Shown here one piece after another: positions 50,281 through 58,604 of a stretch of 64,000 nt of DNA (its first letter is position 1; each line of letters starts with the position of its first letter). A program made the translations under genes and the position numbers. The notes under the pieces were generated by a model that had not been told where the DNA came from, made no database searches, and saw nothing but the letters and a program-made list of their open reading frames with translations. The stretch comes from Thalassobacillus sp043497085 (GTDB taxonomy: Bacteria > Bacillota > Bacilli > Bacillales > Halobacillaceae): NCBI GenBank assembly GCA_043497085.1, contig JBIEKI010000020.1; one strand, given 5' to 3'.

Positions 50281-51078
50281 ATGAAGAAAGACAAAAACTG
50301 TGTAGATGTAAACATGTCTGCATCAGTGGAGCAATGTACGAATACGGATGTTGATCCTGTCGTTAGTCCAGCATCTACAGGCTTAATAGCAAGACTTCCT
50401 GTTACGCTGGCAGAATTGAATATCAATACGAGCACTTCTGCCAACATTTGCTTCCCGGAACCAGTACTCGAGATCAAAGATATCAAGAAAAGAGTGAAAA
50501 TCATTCAATGTAAGCTGCTTCTTCCAGGAGCAGGAGAAGAGCCATTCGAAGCTGGTGATTATCAATTATTTATCAGAGGTTTCGTTCGTAAAAATATTCA
50601 GTACGCATCACCGACGCTGGATGCCTCAGGAAACTGTGTATCCTCGAAGATGCGTTCCCACACGGTGGATTTGCCTTTTGAATGTGTAACGACTGTCGCG
50701 GCAGACAGCTTCATTACGCCACCGCAGCTTCCTGTTTATAACACACGCAACGAATTTGACTTTTTCCGTGCCCAGGATTTAGGTCCAGGTCACCCGGAAA
50801 AAGATCAGCTATTGTCCAGTGACTTGTCCCAGTACCATCAGGACAGCACGCAGTTCTACAATCAGTTCCCTTATTGTGAAATCATCTCCAGCAACATGAC
50901 ACAGTACGATGAAGCAATCGATCGTATGCCATTGCCTGGAAACGACGTACCATTTGAAGAAGGATACTTCCACAATATGGTCGAGAAGATGTTCTTACAA
51001 TTCACGATCAAGGTTCTGCAGAATCAACAAGTCCGTATCGAGTCTTTAGGGCCAGAAACAGGCGCTGCAGGCTGCTAA
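50281..51078 (+). CDS. DUF3794/CsxC-like spore coat or exosporium protein 1
   Basis: A 265-aa protein. The core has a beta-rich unit: ARLPVTLAELNINTS, FPEPVLEIKDIKKRVKIIQC, LFIRGFVRKNIQYASP, then DLPFECVTTV. That pattern is what I associate with the DUF3794/SPOCS-type and CsxC exosporium proteins of spore formers. The C-terminal third has DLSQYHQDSTQFYNQFPYCE, repeated almost exactly in the next gene. A strong AAAGGAGG and a sigma-K-like -10 precede it. Function is inferred as structural, in the spore surface. Confidence 0.8.
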   Translation: MKKDKNCVDVNMSASVEQCTNTDVDPVVSPASTGLIARLPVTLAELNINTSTSANICFPEPVLEIKDIKKRVKIIQCKLLLPGAGEEPFEAGDYQLFIRGFVRKNIQYASPTLDASGNCVSSKMRSHTVDLPFECVTTVAADSFITPPQLPVYNTRNEFDFFRAQDLGPGHPEKDQLLSSDLSQYHQDSTQFYNQFPYCEIISSNMTQYDEAIDRMPLPGNDVPFEEGYFHNMVEKMFLQFTIKVLQNQQVRIESLGPETGAAGC

Positions 51079-51090
51079 TCAAAGTGGAAT

Positions 51091-51127
51091 AAGCATTATT
51101 CCCTCTCTGGGGGATAATGCTTTTTTT
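51091..51127 (+). terminator. Terminator after coat-family gene 1
   Basis: Thirteen-pair stem AAGCATTATTCCC/GGGGATAATGCTT with one G-U, then T7. The remaining gap to 51399 shows only an AT-rich, promoter-like region with CATACACATA, one change from a sigma-K -10. Confidence 0.88.
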
Positions 51128-51399
51128 ATTCATTTGTTTTCAGAAACCAAACAATTGCTTTTCGCATCGCCTGAATATGGAGAAATCATCGACACTCTAT
51201 AGCCCTATATTCTTATAATGTAGCCTATTCCAGACCTTTGATTAGGTGCAAGTCCCTGTATGAACAATAAAATATTTTTTTTAAAAAAGGGTTGCGCCTT
51301 GCTGTCATGCCATAATTTTTTCAATCCTGAACATTTGGTCATACACATAGGCAAAACAACTACATATGATGAATCAACTTGAAACAGGGAGGCCATCCA

Positions 51400-52119
51400 A
51401 TGTCTGAACATCATGATCATTGTGAAAAACCTAAACATCGTCACCCGGAGATTTGCATCGGTAAAATCGTCACAAAAGTACCAGTAGTGCTAGCCGAACT
51501 TAACATCCAGGTAGACATGAATGCGGAAATTACATTTCCAGAACCGGTACTTGAAATTAAAGATGTCAAGAAACGAGTGAAAATAACCCAATGCCGTCTG
51601 TTGCTGCCTAGCGATAAATTATTTATTAAAGGGTTTGTCCGTAAAAATATCCAATATGCGAGCCCAAGTCCGGAAATTGAAGAAAACACCGCTGAGTCTA
51701 TTGCGTCAGACCTTCATTCTTTCACGGTAGATATTCCGTTTGAAACGGTCACCGAAATAGAGAAGTACATTACGAAACCAGTAAGGCCAAAAGTCAATAA
51801 CAGAGAAGAGTTTGACTTCTTTGTTTCCCAGCCGCTGCCATCGGGTTACCCGGAAAAAGATGAGGTATTGACCAGTGATCTGTCTCAATATCACCAGGAA
51901 AGCAGCCAGTTCTATAATCAGTTGCCTTACTGTGAATTGGTTGCAAGTAAAATCATTGAATGGGATGAAGCCGTCAATCGGATGCCACTACCAAACGCTT
52001 CCCCGATTGCAGAGGGATATTTCACCGAATTAGAAGAAAAAATGGTCTTGGATATTACGATCAAGGTACTGCAGGAACAACAGTTACGGGTATCATCGAC
52101 GACCAATGATGGTTGCTGA
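51400..52119 (+). CDS. DUF3794/CsxC-like spore coat or exosporium protein 2
   Basis: A 239-aa paralog of the preceding protein: VPVVLAELNIQ, FPEPVLEIKDVKKRVKITQC, LFIKGFVRKNIQYASPS and DLSQYHQESSQFYNQLPYCE correspond segment by segment. The N-terminus is short and His-rich (MSEHHDHCEKPKHRHPEIC). GGAGG sits 8 nt before ATG 51400, preferred to TTG 51379. It arose from gene duplication; the pair has kept the same order and strand. Confidence 0.8.
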   Translation: MSEHHDHCEKPKHRHPEICIGKIVTKVPVVLAELNIQVDMNAEITFPEPVLEIKDVKKRVKITQCRLLLPSDKLFIKGFVRKNIQYASPSPEIEENTAESIASDLHSFTVDIPFETVTEIEKYITKPVRPKVNNREEFDFFVSQPLPSGYPEKDEVLTSDLSQYHQESSQFYNQLPYCELVASKIIEWDEAVNRMPLPNASPIAEGYFTELEEKMVLDITIKVLQEQQLRVSSTTNDGC

Positions 52120-52136
52120 TAACAGATAATTGACAG

Positions 52137-52174
52137 GAGGGGTTATACTGACAAACTAGTATAATCCCTTCTTT
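52137..52174 (+). terminator. Probable terminator after coat-family gene 2
   Basis: Twelve-bp stem AGGGGTTATACT/AGTATAATCCCT with a short, broken U-tail (TTCTTTAT). Confidence 0.65.
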
Positions 52175-52271
52175 ATCATCGAAGATTTGGCTTTTGAAGC
52201 CATCTATTTCTAGACTCCGATAAGATTGGAGGTGCCAGAAAGGATACAAACGAAGTATTCTTTCCTTAGTT

Positions 52272-53369
52272 ATGAATGATTATAAACCAATAATGTGGGG
52301 ATTCAGAGATCGGGATCGTCAGTTTCATTCCAAAAACGATATGAAAGAAAGCAGCAGTTTATATACAGAGGAAAAGGAATCTTCCAGTTTCCGTGCTGCC
52401 TCAGGGCCATTGATCTTTCATCCTCCCAAGGTAAAAGACCGTCAAGTCATGCAGAATGATTCGTCCGAGAAAGAACAGGAAGGTTTGATTGTGGAGCATA
52501 AAGATGAGAAAGACACAAATTGGGATGAGTTAAGGCTTGCGATTGCAGCTGAAGAATCACCGGAAGCAGCATGGGAAAGCAAAGAAGAACAGGAAAAAGA
52601 AGAAGAGGATGATATAGATGAATTCTACTTTTCCGGTGATGAATCTGAAGAGGAATGGGAAAGTAGTGAAAACATGGAAGCCTGCATGGATGACCACCTC
52701 CTGGCCTGGCTGGAACCAGTTCCTGAGGCTAAGTGTGAGCAGCAGGAATCGCTAGGGAGTTACCCTTACAGCAGGAGAGAAGAGGAGTACGAGGAAAGTG
52801 AAAAGCGGATCGTTCATTCTTTTACTCCCGGAGGTTCTTGTAGAAGACACGCTCAGACTGAAGTTAAGCTTCCGGTATGCTTAGCTACTGTAGATGTGGA
52901 TTTTCAGCTTTTCCGTACGATTGACCTTCCTCTTTCGGTGATGCAATTGAATCAAGTCGAGTGGAAGATCAGTACCATCAAAGGAAAAGTGGTCCTGCCT
53001 TCCAATACCGTATTCCTTAAACTTACACTTACTGCCACCCTTGAAGTGGTCTGTGATGACCGTTTACAGCAGTTGAAAATCGATGTACCGGTTGAACGGA
53101 CACTACAAGCTGATTGGAAGCATGAACCGGTCGTGCCATTCAGTGACTCAGCAGAGTATATGTTCCAGGACAGAGATGGGGATGGCATTACTCTTCACCG
53201 TGAAAGCTTCCATAAGTTTGCGGAAGAGGTACAGTTTGACCTGTATGACTTCCATTTGGTGTCCCATGATGAGATCGTATCAAAAGTGTCTGCTACTTGT
53301 TTAATGGTGAAAGGAGACGGACTTGTAACCATCGATTTATTACAGCCACAATATGTAATATTGGCTTAA
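52272..53369 (+). CDS. Acidic-repeat protein with a DUF3794/CsxC-like C-terminal domain
   Basis: A 365-aa protein. Residues 1-190 are low-complexity and very acidic (KEEQEKEEEDDIDEFYFSGD, ESEEEWESSE) with many Ser. Residues 195-365 form a beta-rich domain (EVKLPVCLATVDVDFQLF, KGKVVLPSNTVFLKLTL, LKIDVPVERTLQ) with the same strand order as the two preceding coat proteins. A matrix or linking role in the spore surface is plausible but not shown. No AGGAGG lies close to the ATG, so the start is less sure. It converges with the fourth family member. Confidence 0.72.
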   Translation: MNDYKPIMWGFRDRDRQFHSKNDMKESSSLYTEEKESSSFRAASGPLIFHPPKVKDRQVMQNDSSEKEQEGLIVEHKDEKDTNWDELRLAIAAEESPEAAWESKEEQEKEEEDDIDEFYFSGDESEEEWESSENMEACMDDHLLAWLEPVPEAKCEQQESLGSYPYSRREEEYEESEKRIVHSFTPGGSCRRHAQTEVKLPVCLATVDVDFQLFRTIDLPLSVMQLNQVEWKISTIKGKVVLPSNTVFLKLTLTATLEVVCDDRLQQLKIDVPVERTLQADWKHEPVVPFSDSAEYMFQDRDGDGITLHRESFHKFAEEVQFDLYDFHLVSHDEIVSKVSATCLMVKGDGLVTIDLLQPQYVILA

Positions 53370-53371
53370 AA

Positions 53372-53401
53372 AAAGACGCCCCCTAAGGAGACGTCTTTTA
53401 T
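53372..53401 (+). terminator. Bidirectional terminator between coat-family genes 3 and 4
   Basis: AAAAGACG/CGTCTTTT stem with additional partial pairing inside; suits both convergent genes. Confidence 0.75.
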
Positions 53402-53410
53402 AAAGCTATA

Positions 53411-54235
53411 TTACTTTCTGACATTATTGATGCGTTCGTTGATACGATCCATCATAGTTTGTTCTTTATGATCCATTGCTTCATTATGACTCATTTCATC
53501 ACCATATGAACCAGAACTGCTGCTTGATGACTCGCAATCGTCCTTTGGATGGTAACCACGTGATGAACGTCTTTGCTGTGTTTGCAACAGTTTGAACCAT
53601 AAGTTGATATCCATCTTCTCAGTGATTCTGCTGAAACGGCCAAAACGGTCGTGATCTTTATACAGATCTAATTCGAAAATATCAGCATATAATAGTTTGC
53701 ATTCAATTGGCTCATTAAAGAACTCATACGTGAATGAGCCGTTTCTGCAACGGTCAGCTCCATGGTTATGCTTATCGAGATAACGGTATTCAGCCGTCAG
53801 TGAACTCTTTTGGCTCGCATATTGATCCACATGGTCGAAAACCTCGACTTCATCGCTGCAGGTAAATGGTACATCGACACTGTAATCTTTCAGGTTGCCG
53901 CTGCAAGCCTCCACATACTGGATGTTTTTATGCACGACTCCAGTTATGAAGAGTTTGACTTTACCATAATTGTAAGGACTTTTGAAAGCCTCACACTGGG
54001 TCAATGAGACATTTTTCTTGATTGCTTTGATTTCTCTTGCTGGTGTTGGTAAATGGACATCTGCCTCAACAGTAGCTTGAAGGTCTACCTCAGATAGAAC
54101 TACAGGTACATCTAAATCGTAGTAAGGATAATGACCATCTGCATCACAAGCGACACTCCGAGCTTTAACCTTGTCACAAGCCATAGCTGGCGGACAATTC
54201 TGCTGGTAATTTGTGCAGTTTGTGTTCCTTTTCAT
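53411..54235 (-). CDS. CsxC-like spore coat or exosporium protein 4
   Basis: A 274-aa member of the same family: LDVPVVLSEVDLQATVEAD, AREIKAIKKNVSLTQC, LFITGVVHKNIQYVEA and DYSVDVPFTC align with the core of the two + strand paralogs. It is flanked by a Cys-rich N-terminus (NCTNYQQNCPPAMACDK) and a Ser-rich, charged tail (ESSSSSSGSYGDE). AAGGAG gives 8 nt to the ATG at 54235; GTG 54244 is the alternative. Cysteines at both ends may cross-link the coat. Confidence 0.8.
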   Translation of the reverse strand: MKRNTNCTNYQQNCPPAMACDKVKARSVACDADGHYPYYDLDVPVVLSEVDLQATVEADVHLPTPAREIKAIKKNVSLTQCEAFKSPYNYGKVKLFITGVVHKNIQYVEACSGNLKDYSVDVPFTCSDEVEVFDHVDQYASQKSSLTAEYRYLDKHNHGADRCRNGSFTYEFFNEPIECKLLYADIFELDLYKDHDRFGRFSRITEKMDINLWFKLLQTQQRRSSRGYHPKDDCESSSSSSGSYGDEMSHNEAMDHKEQTMMDRINERINNVRK

Positions 54236-54472
54236 CTTTTCCACTCCTTATTTGGTAATTGCCAAAAGAAGCGTAGAGAATTAAAACATAACTCTCCTTT
54301 CTTTCGACTTACTATTATATATGCGTATAGAGGTAAGAAAGGATGGACTAGTGTAGATGGCTATCAGCATAAATTACTCAAAATCAGAAGAAATGAGCAT
54401 GTAGCCCTGCAAGGTTCATTATTATTAAGGAACTAATTCGCTGTATGTTGTTCGCGCGAAAATTCTTATAAA

Positions 54473-54509
54473 AAATAAGCCCTCCCATACAGAATGGAGG
54501 GCTTATTTG
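54473..54509 (-). terminator. Terminator downstream of array 5 (mnmH transcript)
   Basis: Perfect 13-bp stem AAATAAGCCCTCC/GGAGGGCTTATTT, 10-nt loop. It follows mnmH and the repeat array on the minus strand. Between 54236 and 54472 I see only an AT-rich promoter-like stretch for the coat gene. Confidence 0.82.
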
Positions 54510-54551
54510 AAAGGAGGGAGTATCCAGTAATTATACTGCCGGATATAGTTG

Positions 54552-54724
54552 TCGCGTATCCGTGCCGCTTGTCTCGTAAATAGGCAGTTTGTCTAGTAAA
54601 TGCTCTATAATTCGCATAAATTCCCGCTTTTGTCTTGTAAACGTTCGAAATTGTCTAGAAAACACACAAAATTGTCTAGTATCACATCTACATTGTCTCG
54701 TATTCGTCCAGCCTGTCTAGTAAA
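54552..54724 (+). repeat. 21-bp-period TCTAGTAAA array, locus 5 (9 units)
   Basis: Cores begin at 54552, 54572, 54592, 54612, 54633, 54654, 54675, 54696 and 54716: spacings 20, 20, 20, 21, 21, 21, 21, 20. Several cores have changes (TCTCGTAAA, TCTTGTAAA, TCGCATAAA). It lies between the mnmH stop codon and the mnmH-side terminator, and is antisense to mnmH. Confidence 0.9.
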
Positions 54725-54776
54725 TGGCACGAAAACGATTAGCCCGAGCTCTCCAGCCTGGACCTGCGAAATGGGC

Positions 54777-55838
54777 TCACCGGGGAAACACTGGATCGCC
54801 GGAAGAAAGTTCTTCCGCCAGGCGATCGACATGGTCTTGTACGAGCTCGACAGCTTCCTCCAGCGTTTCAAAAAAGACATCGCGGATCGTGCCATCATTA
54901 TCCTTGGCTGCATGCTTATATTTTGGATCATAGTAATGGATAAGCAGCTGCTCGGTGACAGTCCGGTAGTCCTGTACTGCCAGCGCCTCATCTATAATTA
55001 CACGGGCTTCAGCGGCAGTGCGTTTACGAATCACTTCCCACGCTTTTTCAATCGCTTTATGATTCTGTTCCGGCTGGTAGGTGGCAAGAATCGTATCGAT
55101 ACGGACAGGGATGGAAGTATGCACGTGGATACGCGGACCTGCCTGTTTCCCATCGATGATAAATTTAGGGATTTCAATATTGCCGAGCCGTTTGCTTTCG
55201 GATTCGATGATATAGTAGTCCGTTACACTGATTTCCTGGAGCCGCTCCCATAGTCGCACATCAAAATCCTTCTGGCTGCGGTCGGGCAAATCCACTCGTC
55301 CGAACACGGAGCCGCGATGGGCCGCTAATCCTTCGAGATCAAGGACAGGATAGTTTTTCTCCTCAAGCTGCTCCAAAATTTCCGTTTTTTTGGTGCCTGT
55401 CAAACCTTCTAACACGATGAACGTGCGTTGTAGGCTGGCAATGGCCTCGAGGTCTGCCACTACTTTTTTCCGGAAAGAGCGAATGCCGCCTTCCAGTTGA
55501 AAGGTTTTCAGCCCCATCACTTCAAGAACTGTGGCCAGCGTCCGGCTTCGCATGCCGCCCCGCCAGCAATAAATGATGATTGGTTTTCCGTTGCTTATTT
55601 CTTTGGCGCGCTTATAAAAATCAGGCAATTTTGGCGAAACGAGGGAAATGCCAAGTTCCTTCGCTTCTTCCTTACCGACCTGTTTGTACGTAGTACCGAC
55701 TGTTACACGTTCTTCATTAGAAAAAATCGGCATGTTGATCGCACCGGGGATATGAAATTCCTCGAACTCTTTAGGCGTACGGACGTCAACCACTGGACAA
55801 TCCATTTCCAGTGCATCTGTTATGGTCACTCGTTTCAT
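54777..55838 (-). CDS. mnmH: tRNA 2-selenouridine/geranyl-2-thiouridine synthase
   Basis: A 353-aa protein with an N-terminal rhodanese domain (CPVVDVRTPKEFEEFHIPGA; catalytic Cys in IIIYCWRGGMRSR, about residue 93) and a C-terminal P-loop domain (VLEGLTGTKKTEIL). MnmH/SelU replaces sulfur by selenium at the wobble uridine of Lys, Glu and Gln tRNAs via a geranylated intermediate. No selD is in the window, so whether selenium is used here is unknown. Start at 55838 fits AGGTGA better than GTG 55847. Terminator-array arrangement lies downstream. Confidence 0.93.
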   Translation of the reverse strand: MKRVTITDALEMDCPVVDVRTPKEFEEFHIPGAINMPIFSNEERVTVGTTYKQVGKEEAKELGISLVSPKLPDFYKRAKEISNGKPIIIYCWRGGMRSRTLATVLEVMGLKTFQLEGGIRSFRKKVVADLEAIASLQRTFIVLEGLTGTKKTEILEQLEEKNYPVLDLEGLAAHRGSVFGRVDLPDRSQKDFDVRLWERLQEISVTDYYIIESESKRLGNIEIPKFIIDGKQAGPRIHVHTSIPVRIDTILATYQPEQNHKAIEKAWEVIRKRTAAEARVIIDEALAVQDYRTVTEQLLIHYYDPKYKHAAKDNDGTIRDVFFETLEEAVELVQDHVDRLAEELSSGDPVFPR

Positions 55839-55968
55839 GTATCTCACCTGCTTTATACCTTTATGTGTATGTTCAGTATAACATGCCTGGCTGGAATTTT
55901 TCCTTTGGGGCTCAGTTGGGTTAGAATAGGAAGAAGAAAATATCTGTTCAAGGAAAGGAAATCAGGCA

Positions 55969-57132
55969 ATGACCAATCACGAGAATTCGGCCAGCCACTG
56001 GCCTGTATTAGAAAAATTACCAGCGTTTCTACAACAAGCATGGGAAAATTCAGCGTTCCGTAAACCTACCGAGATTCAAAAACAGGCGATTCCGCCTATT
56101 AGGGAGGGAAAGGACGTACTGGCTGAAGCACCGACAGGAAGCGGTAAGACGCTCGCTTATCTTTTTCCTGTCCTGCAAAAAATCGATCCGGATAAGAAAG
56201 CTACCCAGGCTGTGATTCTGGCTTCCTCACGTGAACTCGTCATGCAGATCCATGAAGAAATGCAGTTATGGAATGCAGGGAGCGGGATTTCCAGCGCGAC
56301 AATGATCGGTGGAGCCAACATGAAACGGCAGCTCGATAAATTGAAAAAACATCCACGCGTCATCATCGGTACACCAGGACGCGTTCATGAACTGATCAAA
56401 AAGAAAAAACTGAAAATGCATGAAGTGAAAACGATCGTGCTCGACGAAGGCGACCAGTTGTTAGCCCCGGAGCACAAGGTTACTATGGAAGATATCATCA
56501 AAAGTACGTTAGCTGAGCGACAGCTGTTATTATTTTCAGCAACTTTGCCTGAAGCAAGTGAGCTGGAAGCAAAGCGGTTGATGAATGATCCGGAAGTTAT
56601 CCGTGTCGGCACAGAAAACGAAAAGCCTGCTGTGGAACATGGTTATTTGATTACGGATGCCCGGAAAAAAGTCGATACACTCAAGCGCTTGACTGTTATT
56701 GACGCGTTCAAGGGGCTCGTATTTGTGCGGGATATCGGAAACCTGGATGTACTGGCGGAGAAGCTGCGTTTTAAAGGCCTTTCTGTTGGCGTGATCCACG
56801 GGGATTCGAAAAAGGAAGACAGGGTCAAAACCTTAAAAGCATTTCGCGAGGGAAAACTGGCACTCTTGCTTGCGACCGATGTCGCGGCCAGGGGACTGGA
56901 TATCGCTTCACTCAGGTATGTCATCAATTATGACCTTCCGAAAGAGGCAAGCCAATATGTCCATCGTGCCGGCCGGACTGGCAGACTTGGATCCTCCGAA
57001 GATGGTACCGTAATTTCCCTCATCACCGGGGACGATATCAAGAAACTCGAGAGAATCAGTAAAGAATTGGATATGGATATTGTAGAAAAGAAAATGTATA
57101 AAGGCGAGCTGGTAGATGCGGACGAGTATTGA
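55969..57132 (+). CDS. yfmL: DEAD-box RNA helicase, YfmL-like
   Basis: A 387-aa two-domain helicase without a C-terminal RNA-binding extension. Q motif KPTEIQKQAI, motif I EAPTGSGKT, Ia SSRELVMQI, Ib GTPGRV, II VLDEGD (Gly in place of the usual Ala), III SATLP, V TDVAARGLDI and VI HRAGRTGRLG are all visible. Size and DEGD variant resemble Bacillus YfmL, which has been linked to 50S ribosome assembly and cold growth. AAGGAAAGGAAA precedes the ATG. dsdA follows 12 nt later, probably in the same transcript. Confidence 0.9.
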   Translation: MTNHENSASHWPVLEKLPAFLQQAWENSAFRKPTEIQKQAIPPIREGKDVLAEAPTGSGKTLAYLFPVLQKIDPDKKATQAVILASSRELVMQIHEEMQLWNAGSGISSATMIGGANMKRQLDKLKKHPRVIIGTPGRVHELIKKKKLKMHEVKTIVLDEGDQLLAPEHKVTMEDIIKSTLAERQLLLFSATLPEASELEAKRLMNDPEVIRVGTENEKPAVEHGYLITDARKKVDTLKRLTVIDAFKGLVFVRDIGNLDVLAEKLRFKGLSVGVIHGDSKKEDRVKTLKAFREGKLALLLATDVAARGLDIASLRYVINYDLPKEASQYVHRAGRTGRLGSSEDGTVISLITGDDIKKLERISKELDMDIVEKKMYKGELVDADEY

Positions 57133-57144
57133 GGAGGTGGGTAT

Positions 57145-58473
57145 ATGAAAGAGAATATTGCCGGGAAAACAATTGCTGAATGGCAAGCGGCTCACCCGCT
57201 GTTAACAGATATCATGGATACCAGCGAAGTATACTGGCAAAACCCCGCTTATCAGCCGGCAAGTAAGGAGCAGCCGATTACCCAGGCCGAGCTTGATGAG
57301 GCAGCTGCTTTGTTCCGGCGGTTCCTCCCTTTTTTGAAAAAAGTTTTTCCGGATGCGGAACTGACTGAGGAAGGAATCGTGTCCCCACTGAAAAAAATAG
57401 TTAATATGAAAGCGGAGCTCGAAGCTTCCTTCCACCAAACCATAAAAGGCGACTTGTGGCTGAAATGTGATCATGACCTGCCGGTTGCTGGTTCAATCAA
57501 AGCGCGCGGCGGTTTTTATGAGATCTTACATTATGCTGAAACGCTGGCGATCGATCATGGCCTGCTGTCCCGCTCCGATGATTACAGCAAGCTTGACGAT
57601 GAGCGGTATCGTAACTTTTTTGCCGATTATTCGATTGCTGTCGGCTCGACGGGTAATCTCGGCTTGAGTATTGGTATTATCAGCGCCAAAATCGGTTTTC
57701 AGGTGACCGTCCATATGTCACAGGACGCGAAAAAATGGAAAAAAGACCTGCTGCGAAGCTATGGCGTCACCGTTATCGAGCATCCGGCCGATTTCAGCGT
57801 CGCTGTAGAAAAAGGCAGGGAAATGTGCCTGCAGAATAAGCGCTGTTATTTTGTGGATGATGAAGATTCGAAAAATCTTTTTCTAGGATATACGGTGGCA
57901 GCGAAAGAAGTTCAGCAACAGCTGGAGTCAGCAGGAGTTGTAATTGATGAAGCGCGCCCATTGATCGTTTATCTTCCATGCGGGGTCGGTGGCGGGCCAG
58001 GTGGTGTCGCTTATGGATTGAAACAAATCTATGGCGAAGCGGTCCATTGCATTTTCGCAGAACCAACCCATGCCCCGTCGATGCTGCTTGGCCTGATGAC
58101 CGGCCTCTATGACAAGGTGGCTGTGCAGGATTTTGGCATTGATAATATCACAGAAGCGGACGGCCTCGCTGTCGGCCGCCCGTCCAGATTTGTGGCGCCA
58201 ATCATTGATAAGCTGATTGCCGGCATCTATACCGTTGAGGATCGGGAACTCTACAAACTGCTTTACAAGCTCCACCGCAGCGAAGGACTATTTCTTGAGC
58301 CATCTGCACTCGCAGGCATGTATGGCCCTTCCCGGTGGTTAGAAAGAATCGGAAAAGCGCAAGGAATAATCAGCGACAAGGCCACCCACCTCGTCTGGTC
58401 GACCGGCGGCAGCCTAGTGCCAAAACATGATCGACAAGCAATGCTTTCAAAAGGGAAAGAGGCTATCCGATAA
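57145..58473 (+). CDS. dsdA: D-serine dehydratase
   Basis: A 442-aa PLP enzyme converting D-serine to pyruvate and ammonia. The PLP lysine is in VAGSIKARGGFYE (about residue 117). The phosphate loop is GVGGGPGGVAYGL, and AVGSTGNLGLSIGI matches the substrate loop. The C-terminus HLVWSTGGSLVPK is characteristic of DsdA. GAGGAGGTGGG precedes the ATG. No DsdC regulator or D-serine permease is near; co-expression with a helicase is unexpected. Confidence 0.95.
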   Translation: MKENIAGKTIAEWQAAHPLLTDIMDTSEVYWQNPAYQPASKEQPITQAELDEAAALFRRFLPFLKKVFPDAELTEEGIVSPLKKIVNMKAELEASFHQTIKGDLWLKCDHDLPVAGSIKARGGFYEILHYAETLAIDHGLLSRSDDYSKLDDERYRNFFADYSIAVGSTGNLGLSIGIISAKIGFQVTVHMSQDAKKWKKDLLRSYGVTVIEHPADFSVAVEKGREMCLQNKRCYFVDDEDSKNLFLGYTVAAKEVQQQLESAGVVIDEARPLIVYLPCGVGGGPGGVAYGLKQIYGEAVHCIFAEPTHAPSMLLGLMTGLYDKVAVQDFGIDNITEADGLAVGRPSRFVAPIIDKLIAGIYTVEDRELYKLLYKLHRSEGLFLEPSALAGMYGPSRWLERIGKAQGIISDKATHLVWSTGGSLVPKHDRQAMLSKGKEAIR

Positions 58474-58507
58474 GTCTGCAAAAGACTTGGAGGGATAGCC
58501 TCTTTTA
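58456..58507 (+). terminator. Terminator of dsdA (branched hairpin)
   Basis: AAAGAGGCTATCC/GGATAGCCTCTTT stem enclosing a second hairpin AAGTCT/AGACTT; the 5' arm lies within the last dsdA codons. Confidence 0.82.
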
Positions 58508-58539
58508 GTTTAGTGATAGTAGTAAACAGGGAGAAATAA

Positions 58540-58583
58540 AATAAGCTTGCAGAAAAACCAAGGGGTTTCTCTGCAAGCTTACG
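58540..58583 (-). terminator. Terminator of the desaturase gene
   Basis: TAAGCTTGCAG.AAACC/GGTTT.CTGCAAGCTTA, a long stem with an internal mismatch, followed on the minus strand by ATTTTATTT. Confidence 0.82.
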
Positions 58584-58604
58584 GCCTGTGCAAACAGGCT
58601 ATTG

